Assembly: GCA_016763255.1 (NCBI GenBank)
Contig: JAESUA010000279.1
Span: forward strand, 1 to 5,642
Length of the DNA: 5,642 nt
DNA from: Magnetovibrio sp.
Lineage (GTDB): Bacteria > Pseudomonadota > Alphaproteobacteria > Rhodospirillales > Magnetovibrionaceae
Direction: 5' to 3'
Position 1 is the stretch's first letter. Each line of letters begins with the position of its first letter. Positions 1 to 5,642 of the stretch are shown here, piece by piece. The notes under the pieces were generated by a model. The model did no database searches and was not told the origin of the DNA. It saw only the letters and a program-made list of their open reading frames with translations. Made by a program: the position numbers and the translations under genes.

Positions 1-68
1 CGTGACAGGCTTGAACTGTCGACCTAGTGATTAAGAGTCACCCGCTCTACCAACTGAGCTAACGGCCC
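1..68 (-). tRNA. tRNA-Lys (anticodon CTT), 3' end cut by window edge
   Basis: On the minus strand the sequence folds as a tRNA. The acceptor 5' strand is GGGCCGT (68-62). The D arm has GCTC/GAGC stems around AGTTGGTA. The anticodon stem is GGTGA/TCACT with loop CTCTTAA, giving anticodon CTT, which reads the lysine codon AAG. A short variable loop AGGTC follows, then a T arm GACAG-TTCAAGC-CTGTC. Only the first three bases of the 3' acceptor strand (ACG, pairing with CGT) are inside the window; the remaining acceptor bases, discriminator and 3' end lie off the left edge. The gene is co-oriented with and downstream of rodA. It probably has its own promoter (see the -10 box at 108-113). Confidence 0.95.
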
Positions 69-312
69 AAAGGGAACAAATTTCTGCCCTTCTTAAAGAG
101 CTCACCGATTATACTTTGGTGGCCCGAACGTGCTGAAACTGTATTCCAAATAGGTGAGCATCATATAAAACGCCTCTGCGTGCGGTGCAACCTCTTTATT
201 CTTCATGACGAAAAACGCGGCAGTGGATCAAGGCCCAACAGCCCGCCCCATCGCTGTCAACAAGGATGCATAACGGTCGAATGGTTTTTAAGAAAATAAG
301 GCTGTCGGAAAC
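69..312. other. Intergenic region between rodA and tRNA-Lys
   Basis: These 244 nt contain no gene I can support. I see the putative tRNA -10 box (108-113) and no clear intrinsic terminator after the rodA stop: the T-rich run just downstream of rodA (minus strand, CCTTATTTTCTT) is not preceded by a stable hairpin. rodA transcripts may therefore continue towards the tRNA or end by another mechanism. A 34-codon open frame (206-102, minus) has no ribosome binding site at its ATG; it is discussed as a finding. Confidence 0.6.
108..113 (-). promoter_or_regulatory. Putative -10 box (TATAAT) for the tRNA-Lys gene
   Basis: A perfect sigma-70-type TATAAT hexamer lies on the minus strand 39 nt upstream of the tRNA 5' end. 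It is followed by CGGTGAGC, a GC-rich stretch like the discriminators of growth-rate-controlled stable-RNA promoters. Initiation about 7 nt downstream would give a leader of roughly 30 nt to be trimmed by RNase P. No good -35 hexamer is visible at 16-18 nt spacing (TTTCAG at 19 nt is the nearest), so the assignment rests on the -10 match and its position. Confidence 0.5.
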
Positions 313-1470
313 CTAAAATTCATCACCACCGTCACGCCGTCCGATGGTCAAATCACGATGAATGTGAACCGACAGCAACAGGCCAAATGCGCACAACAAC
401 GTCAGCATTGCGGTGCCGCCGTAAGACACCAACGGCAACGGCACACCGACCACCGGGATCAACCCCATGACCATGGCAATATTGATGAAGACATAGAGGA
501 AAAACGTCACCGTCACGCCAATGCCCACCAAGCGGCCAAACTGATTGCGTGATGAAACGGAAATCACCAAGCCATAGGCCAACAACAACGTATACAGCGC
601 AATCAGCGTCAATCCACCGACCATGCCGAATTCTTCGGCCAACATGGTGAAGATGAAATCAGTTTGTTTTTCAGGCAAAAAATTCAGACTACCCTGGGTG
701 CCTTGCATGAAGCCTTTGCCAAACATACCCCCCGATCCCAGGGCAATTTTTGACTGAATGATGTGATAGCCCGCGCCTAAGGTATCGGTTTCAGGGTTGA
801 TAAACGTCAAGATGCGCTGTTTTTGGTATTCACGCAGGATCGTGAACCAGGCCACCGGCGCACTGATCAAGGTCAATACACCGGCCAAAACGAACTTCCA
901 CATGCGCACCCCGGCAGCAAAAAAGATCGATACACTGGCCAGCACCAACATCAAGGTGGTGCCCAGATCAGGCTGACGGATGATCAAAAAAGCCGGTGCC
1001 GCAACCATCATCGCGGGCGGAACCAAAAACATCACACGGCCCACGTCTTCGATGCTGCCGCCATGGAAATAGCGCGCCAGGGCCAACAGCAGGGCGACCT
1101 TCATCAATTCCGAAGGCTGAACATTGAAGAACCCAAGGTTGATCCAGCGCTGGGCCCCCATGCCGACAAAGCCCATGAGTTCCACTGCTATCAACAAGAC
1201 CAGAACCAAAAAATAGAACGCATAGGCATAGCGTAGCCATATTCTGATATCGCTCACCGCGATCACGATCATGCCCAAAAGACCCACACCAAAACGGATC
1301 ATCTGGCGCGATGCCCACGGGTCAAGGTCTCCACCTGCGGCGCTGTACAGCATGGCAAAACCGATGCTTGCTGTCAGCGTCAGTAAAACGACGAACATCC
1401 AGTGCAGATGCAGGAGTTTTTTACCGATGCTGACTTTGGGCTCTGATAACAAACCGCCATGATGCAACAC
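313..1470 (-). CDS. rodA: RodA, SEDS-family peptidoglycan glycosyltransferase
   Basis: RodA is the inner-membrane SEDS polymerase of the elongasome; it links lipid II into glycan strands in complex with PBP2. The product has 385 residues, usual for the family, with about ten membrane helices. SEDS signatures are present in order: MGAQRWINLG (104-113), QPSELMK (118-124), QPDLGTTLML (166-175), GSGGMFGKGF (245-254), FLPEKQTDFIF (264-274) and VGVPLPLVSYGG (341-352). Asp271 in the TDFIF motif matches the essential catalytic-site aspartate of characterised RodA proteins; Glu121 and Lys124 are other conserved polar residues. The start is GTG, 1 nt after the mrdA TAA stop, with GGGGAG 8 nt upstream. 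TTG as second codon is an alternative start. The stop is TAG. Close spacing to mrdA implies co-transcription and translational coupling, fitting the 1:1 RodA-PBP2 complex. Confidence 0.96.
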   Translation of the reverse strand: MLHHGGLLSEPKVSIGKKLLHLHWMFVVLLTLTASIGFAMLYSAAGGDLDPWASRQMIRFGVGLLGMIVIAVSDIRIWLRYAYAFYFLVLVLLIAVELMGFVGMGAQRWINLGFFNVQPSELMKVALLLALARYFHGGSIEDVGRVMFLVPPAMMVAAPAFLIIRQPDLGTTLMLVLASVSIFFAAGVRMWKFVLAGVLTLISAPVAWFTILREYQKQRILTFINPETDTLGAGYHIIQSKIALGSGGMFGKGFMQGTQGSLNFLPEKQTDFIFTMLAEEFGMVGGLTLIALYTLLLAYGLVISVSSRNQFGRLVGIGVTVTFFLYVFINIAMVMGLIPVVGVPLPLVSYGGTAMLTLLCAFGLLLSVHIHRDLTIGRRDGGDEF

Positions 1471-1471
1471 C

Positions 1472-3379
1472 TTAAGCGCTCCCCTGGTCCGAATTTGATT
1501 TGCGGCGAGAAGGTCTTGCTGGCTGACGTCCGGGGGGCGCAGGGGTGGGATTCAATTGCGCAAGACGCTGAGTTTCGCGCAAGACATCTTTGGCGATGGG
1601 GGCCGCTACGGATGATCCGCCGCCGCCGTGCTCCACCACCACTGAAACAGCAAAACGTGGGCTATGGACCGGTGCGTAGCCGATAAACAAAGCATGATCG
1701 CGTTGTTTCCACGGAATATCTTTGTTTTTGAGCACACCCGTTTCACGTTCGGCCTTGGAAATACGACGCACCTGAACGGTGCCGGTTTTACCCGCCATAC
1801 GCCAGTGCGGCTCATTAATCTTGGACCGGCGCGCCGTTCCTATCGGCGAATTGACCACGTCATTCATGCCCTGTAGAACGATGGCAAGATGATCCGGCGA
1901 AATGCCGAGGGATTCTGCCTCAACATTGGGGAAAGGTTTGATGCCTTCTTCGCTAATTTGATCCAGGGTCAGATGTGGCGTCACCGCACGCCCACCATTG
2001 ACCAAACGTGCGGTCATGATTGCCAACTGCAAAGGAGTCGTCAGGATGTAACCCTGACCGATGCCTGCAATCAAGGTCTCGCCCAGTTGCCAAGGTGTTC
2101 CGACGGCCCCCATCTTCCATTTATTATTGGGTACCAAGCCCTTCTTTTCGCCCGGCAAGTCGAGCCCCAGTGCAGAGCCGAGGCCAAAGCGGCGTGCCAT
2201 CGCGCCCATGCGGTCAATGCCGGTACGCCGCGCCGTTTCATAAAAATACACGTCACAAGATTGTTGAATCGCTCCAGTGAGATCCATCAGGCCGTGTCCG
2301 CCTTTTTTCCAACAATGAAATTCGGCAATGCCGAGCTTGGTCGAGCCGGAACAGAAAATTTTGGTTTCCGGCGATATAACGCCTTTTTCCAACGCTGCCA
2401 ACGCCACCACGGGCTTATAGGTCGATCCGGGCGCATACTGCCCGGAGATGGCCTTATTGGTCAGCGGCGCCTTGGGATTGCTGATCAGCGATTCCCATTC
2501 AGCTTGGCTAAGCCCGGTGTTGAACGAATTGGGGTCGAACGTTGGTGAAGATACCAACGACAAGACTTCGCCAGAGTGCACATCGACCACCACAACCGTT
2601 GCGCTTTCATTGCCAAGCCGCTTGGTGATGAATTTTTGCAGTTCTAAATCAATAGTCAAACGCACTTCGCTGCCGGGCTGGCCTTCTTGGCGATTGAGTT
2701 CACGGATCACACGGCCCAGCGCATTGACTTCCACCTGAGAGCTGCCACCGGCACCGCGCAGCGCCAGATCGTAAACCTTTTCAACCCCAGCCTTGCCGAT
2801 GCGAAAGCCCGGCAACTCCAACAAGGGATCACCGGTCAAATCTTTTTCCGAAACCGCTGCCACATAACCCAGAACGTGTGCGGTTTCGGGCCCTTTGATG
2901 TAGCTGCGGCTCTGTCCGACATCGATAAAGACACCGGGAAGATCCGGGGTATTGACCTCGATGCGCGCGACTTCGGGCCAATCCAAGTTTTCACGCACCG
3001 TAATCGGCACGAAGGCGCGTTTGCGTTTCACCTCACGGCGAATACGGCGACGCTCACCACCGCTTAGGGTGACAATCAAGGACAGTAAATCAAGGGTATG
3101 CTCGACATCACCCGCTTGCTCAGGAATGATGACCACGCGGTAATTTTGCTGATTGTCCGCCAAGGCCATGCCATTGCGATCAACGATGCGTCCGCGCGGT
3201 GGCGGCAACAGGCGTAAGTTGATGCGGTTTTCATCGGCCAGCGTGACATAACGTTCTGACTCAATCACCTGCAGATAGTACATCCGGCCGACCAAAACCG
3301 ACAACAACGCCGCTTGGCCGCAACCCAACATAAGGGCGCGGCGTGAGAACAGTTTGTGACGCTCAGAATCCCTATGCAT
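1472..3379 (-). CDS. mrdA: Penicillin-binding protein 2 (class B PBP, peptidoglycan D,D-transpeptidase)
   Basis: PBP2 crosslinks nascent peptidoglycan during cell elongation and is the target of beta-lactams such as mecillinam. The product has 635 residues, close to the usual ~630. A single N-terminal membrane anchor (about 15-31) is followed by the class B dimerisation/pedestal region with PPPRGRIVDRNG (59-70). The transpeptidase domain covers about 255-605. Its active-site motifs are intact: S319-T-Y-K322 (nucleophile Ser319, codon at 2425-2423), S374-C-D376 in the SxN/SxD position (SxD is normal for PBP2) and K531-T-G533. GIGQGY (439-444) is another conserved stretch. The last ~28 residues are a Pro/Arg/Ser-rich, probably disordered cytoplasm-independent tail on the periplasmic side. 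The ATG start at 3379 has GGGGA 9 nt upstream; GAGG also occurs but is too close to the ATG. The gene sits 30 nt after mreD and 1 nt before rodA, its functional partner. Confidence 0.97.
   Translation of the reverse strand: MHRDSERHKLFSRRALMLGCGQAALLSVLVGRMYYLQVIESERYVTLADENRINLRLLPPPRGRIVDRNGMALADNQQNYRVVIIPEQAGDVEHTLDLLSLIVTLSGGERRRIRREVKRKRAFVPITVRENLDWPEVARIEVNTPDLPGVFIDVGQSRSYIKGPETAHVLGYVAAVSEKDLTGDPLLELPGFRIGKAGVEKVYDLALRGAGGSSQVEVNALGRVIRELNRQEGQPGSEVRLTIDLELQKFITKRLGNESATVVVVDVHSGEVLSLVSSPTFDPNSFNTGLSQAEWESLISNPKAPLTNKAISGQYAPGSTYKPVVALAALEKGVISPETKIFCSGSTKLGIAEFHCWKKGGHGLMDLTGAIQQSCDVYFYETARRTGIDRMGAMARRFGLGSALGLDLPGEKKGLVPNNKWKMGAVGTPWQLGETLIAGIGQGYILTTPLQLAIMTARLVNGGRAVTPHLTLDQISEEGIKPFPNVEAESLGISPDHLAIVLQGMNDVVNSPIGTARRSKINEPHWRMAGKTGTVQVRRISKAERETGVLKNKDIPWKQRDHALFIGYAPVHSPRFAVSVVVEHGGGGSSVAAPIAKDVLRETQRLAQLNPTPAPPGRQPARPSRRKSNSDQGSA
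1479..1484 (-). promoter_or_regulatory. Ribosome binding site of rodA (inside the mrdA 3' end)
   Basis: GGGGAG on the minus strand lies within the last codons of mrdA, 8 nt before the GTG at 1470. It decides the GTG start for rodA, because no in-frame ATG occurs upstream of the first membrane segment. Confidence 0.6.
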
Positions 3380-3388
3380 GCCTCAAAT

Positions 3389-3393
3389 TCCCC
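3389..3393 (-). promoter_or_regulatory. Probable ribosome binding site of mrdA
   Basis: GGGGA on the minus strand lies 9 nt before the mrdA ATG, in the 30-nt mreD-mrdA gap. A GAGG closer in ends only 1 nt before the ATG, too near to act as a normal Shine-Dalgarno site. Confidence 0.4.
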
Positions 3394-3409
3394 GCCCCAT
3401 TAGCCACGA

Positions 3410-3925
3410 TCAAACCTGGGCCAAAACGGATTGCTGCCAACGCACCTGAAGCCACGCCAGCAGCGGAAAACCACCCACGCTCACCAAGTACTGCACAAAC
3501 ACGGCCTCGGGCGAGGAGAATGTGGAAAAGAAAATCGACGTCAAAACCCACATCAACATGGTCGCACCGGCGGCAACCACGCAAAAGCCCAGCCAGATGA
3601 TCATGAAAGACCGGCCAGTGAAGAACACCTGCTGGCTCATCACCGCCATATGCACGGTCACGAACACCGCCGCATTGACACCGAACGGCATGCCACTCAA
3701 TGCATCTTGCAATAGACCCGCAAAAAACACCGAAAACGCAGGCAAAAGGTCCGGGCGGTAAATGGCCCAATGATAAACCGCCATCAACGGCAGCAGCGGT
3801 GCCACCTCAGCAAAGCCAGGGATGTGCAGCGGCACTTGGCCCAACACCACCAACATCAAGGTTAAAAAAAACGGCGTGATGCCACGCATAATCAGATCTA
3901 GGCGCTGCCAAAAGGTCAGTTTCAT
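3410..3925 (-). CDS. mreD: Rod shape-determining membrane protein MreD
   Basis: MreD is a small polytopic inner-membrane protein that joins MreC, MreB and RodA-PBP2 in the elongasome; its exact biochemical role is less settled than that of its partners. The 171-residue product matches the usual size (~160-175). It is strongly hydrophobic, with about five to six predicted membrane segments (near 15-32, 42-55, 60-73, 83-97, 107-130, 141-158). The family's recognisable central motif is present: YRPDLLP (56-62) followed by GLLQDALSGMPFGVNA (70-85). The ATG overlaps the mreC stop in an ATGA arrangement (4-nt overlap). An AGGG Shine-Dalgarno-like element (3937-3934) lies 8 nt upstream, inside the mreC 3' end. 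This suggests translational coupling to mreC. The stop is TGA. Confidence 0.93.
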   Translation of the reverse strand: MKLTFWQRLDLIMRGITPFFLTLMLVVLGQVPLHIPGFAEVAPLLPLMAVYHWAIYRPDLLPAFSVFFAGLLQDALSGMPFGVNAAVFVTVHMAVMSQQVFFTGRSFMIIWLGFCVVAAGATMLMWVLTSIFFSTFSSPEAVFVQYLVSVGGFPLLAWLQVRWQQSVLAQV

Positions 3926-4818
3926 CTGGGATGCCCTGGTGGTCTTGCAGGGCCCTTGTTGACGGCGAGAGAGGCATCAAGGATGCCCTGCAACCCGTAA
4001 TCGACGACGCGTACGAACTCTAGACGGTCACGATGCACATATGGTTTGACCATAATGCCGCCATCACCGGTGCGCACCACAACCCCAACCGGAATGCCGG
4101 GTAGAAAGGCCCCACCGTGGCCAGAGGTAACGATACGATCACCAACACTGGCACTCGCCCCGGGGGGCATGTGGATCAAACGTGGACGGTCTGAATTATC
4201 ACCCGCCAAAATCGCCCGCGTTCGGGTCGCTTCGATCACTACTGGTATGCGTGAGTTCAAATCGGTGATCAGCAATACGCGACTGGCGCGAGACCCCACA
4301 CCATGAACACGACCGACCAAACCGTCACCGGTGATCACCGCCTGGCCCTTGGCCACACCACCGCGACGACCGGCGGCGACAAGAATAGAGTGCACAAACG
4401 CTCCACCCGAATCTGCAATCACCCGGCCCGATATGAAACCGGGTTCCGTTCCCGGCGCGAGATTGAGCAAATTTTTAAGTTGTTTGTTTTCCGCCGACAG
4501 CTTGCGCGCCGCCGACTGCCATTCGAGAAGGAGCTGAATTTCTGCCCGCAAACGTATATTTTCATCATTTAGAACCGACAAGACGGTGGCTTGATCCACC
4601 AAACGGTCCAAGGTCGCCACAGGCCTGGAGAGAACATCAAGCACCGGCGAGACCGCATCGCTGACCGTGGTGCGCACACGTTCCATCACCAGCACGTCGG
4701 CCTTGCCCAAAAGCATCAGCGCGAACGCAGCCAGAACCAGCCCCAGATACCCGAAGCGGTTGGCCAGCCCCTTTTCAGAGTGAGCGATATGGTGTCCTAA
4801 GTGCTGGCGGTTTTTCAC
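3922..4818 (-). CDS. mreC: Rod shape-determining protein MreC
   Basis: MreC is a bitopic inner-membrane protein whose periplasmic part forms filaments and binds and activates PBP2, linking cytoplasmic MreB to wall synthesis. The 298-residue product has a short cytoplasmic N-terminus, one membrane helix (about 23-38), a helical coiled-coil stretch (about 66-118, rich in L/E/R/K with NDENIRLRAE and AENKQLKNLL) and the beta-rich MreC core (about 125-275). Typical core stretches are GRVIADSGG (131-139), GDGLVGRV (164-171), SRVLLITDLNSRIPV (179-193), AILAGD (202-207) and GAFLPGIPVG (236-245). A short Pro-rich tail (289-298) follows. The start is GTG with GGAAGAG 5 nt upstream; no in-frame ATG exists before the membrane helix. 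The gene lies 180 nt after mreB, behind a hairpin, and overlaps mreD by 4 nt. Confidence 0.95.
   Translation of the reverse strand: MKNRQHLGHHIAHSEKGLANRFGYLGLVLAAFALMLLGKADVLVMERVRTTVSDAVSPVLDVLSRPVATLDRLVDQATVLSVLNDENIRLRAEIQLLLEWQSAARKLSAENKQLKNLLNLAPGTEPGFISGRVIADSGGAFVHSILVAAGRRGGVAKGQAVITGDGLVGRVHGVGSRASRVLLITDLNSRIPVVIEATRTRAILAGDNSDRPRLIHMPPGASASVGDRIVTSGHGGAFLPGIPVGVVVRTGDGGIMVKPYVHRDRLEFVRVVDYGLQGILDASLAVNKGPARPPGHPR
3934..3937 (-). promoter_or_regulatory. Ribosome binding site of mreD within mreC
   Basis: AGGG on the minus strand is placed 8 nt before the mreD ATG, inside the final codons of mreC. With the 4-nt ATGA overlap it allows either direct initiation or re-initiation by ribosomes finishing mreC. 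Confidence 0.4.
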
Positions 4819-4823
4819 CGCAT

Positions 4824-4830
4824 CTCTTCC
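4824..4830 (-). promoter_or_regulatory. Ribosome binding site of mreC
   Basis: GGAAGAG on the minus strand (GGGAAGAG with the next base) ends 5 nt before the GTG start at 4818. It abuts an out-of-frame ATG (4823-4821), so its spacing favours the GTG. Confidence 0.5.
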
Positions 4831-4942
4831 CTACTCGATGCCTAGTTTCATTAATGTGGCCCTGCCTTATGATGTATATGGCAAGACACCCGTAACCAGT
4901 ATGCCAAAAGCATAGTTAATATAGTTTTACAGCCTTGAAACA

Positions 4943-4976
4943 GCAACACCCGTGCGTTTCACGGCACGGGTGTTGC
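4943..4976 (-). terminator. Strong hairpin after mreB, terminator or attenuator candidate
   Basis: A perfect 13-bp inverted repeat (GCAACACCCGTGC, 4943-4955, with its complement at 4964-4976) encloses an 8-nt loop. It lies 22 nt past the mreB stop. In the minus-strand transcript it is followed by TGTTTCAAGG, which is only weakly U-rich, so it is not a textbook intrinsic terminator. It could partly terminate mreB transcripts or protect their 3' end, giving more mreB than mreCD-mrdA-rodA mRNA. On the plus strand no convergent gene needs it. Confidence 0.6.
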
Positions 4977-4998
4977 GTATTCATTTGAGAAACAATAT

Positions 4999-5642
<644 letters not shown>

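Noticed and set aside
255..260. Consensus TTGACA hexamer on the minus strand downstream of rodA
   Set aside because: At 15-19 nt spacing there is no -10-like sequence, only GC-rich TGGGCC, so it is not supported as a promoter.
205..273. Plus-strand 22-codon frame starting ATGACGAAAAAC
   Set aside because: It is too short, has no Shine-Dalgarno, and overlaps another equally unsupported tiny frame on the other strand.
823..1236. A 137-codon plus-strand open frame antisense to rodA
   Set aside because: It is very rich in Gln, His and Arg, the expected antisense reading of hydrophobic membrane-protein codons, and the minus-strand frame is clearly RodA.
1889..2548. A 219-codon plus-strand open frame antisense to mrdA
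   Set aside because: It lies entirely opposite the conserved PBP2 transpeptidase region, resembles no family I know, and its residue make-up (many Arg, Cys, His) is typical of an antisense shadow frame.
3372..3770. A 132-codon minus-strand frame overlapping mreD
   Set aside because: It is an alternate frame of mreD, whose own frame has the correct family motif, start overlap and length.
4880..4908. TGGCA/TGCCA inverted half-sites about 19 nt apart upstream of mreC
   Set aside because: Five-base arms with a long spacer occur readily by chance, and no regulator is known to me for this spacing here.
4819..4942. Possible mreC promoter in the gap after the hairpin (AT-rich TATATT, TATACA, CATATA elements)
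   Set aside because: None of the -10-like hexamers has a recognisable -35 at proper spacing, so no promoter call is made.

Overview
The window holds the cell-shape (elongasome) operon of an alphaproteobacterium, all on the minus strand. Read in transcription order from the right edge, it runs mreB (3' part) - mreC - mreD - mrdA (PBP2) - rodA, followed by the 5' part of a tRNA-Lys(CTT) gene at the left edge. Gene order, the MreB C-terminus (ending LTTMY) and the PBP2 N-terminal region (RMYYLQVIE...NRINLRLL) resemble Rhodospirillales-type alphaproteobacteria. That placement comes from remembered family resemblance, not from a search. Base composition is moderately GC-rich, with no segment of clearly foreign composition.

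Layout: 4999-5642 is the C-terminal ~60% of mreB, and its 5' end lies beyond the window. The 180-nt gap 4819-4998 carries a strong 13-bp hairpin just after the mreB stop. mreC (4818-3922) overlaps mreD (3925-3410) by 4 nt (ATGA). A 30-nt gap leads to mrdA (3379-1472), and rodA (1470-313) starts 1 nt after the mrdA stop. Positions 69-312 form a non-coding gap with a consensus -10 box (TATAAT) that probably serves the tRNA gene at 1-68. There is no convincing gene on the plus strand; the plus-strand open frames lie antisense to these conserved genes.

How the genes work together: MreB filaments lie under the inner membrane and, with MreC and MreD, position and regulate the RodA-PBP2 synthase. 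RodA polymerises lipid II into glycan strands, and PBP2 crosslinks the new strands by transpeptidation. The catalytic or signature motifs of MreB, PBP2 and RodA are intact in the window.

No new system is evident; this is an ordinary core-genome locus. Points worth a second look are modest: the hairpin splitting mreB from mreCD-mrdA-rodA, with a partial third copy of its arm downstream; a minimal ATG-CGG-TGA frame overlapping the mreC start; the tight translational-coupling junctions; and a 34-codon open frame between rodA and the tRNA.
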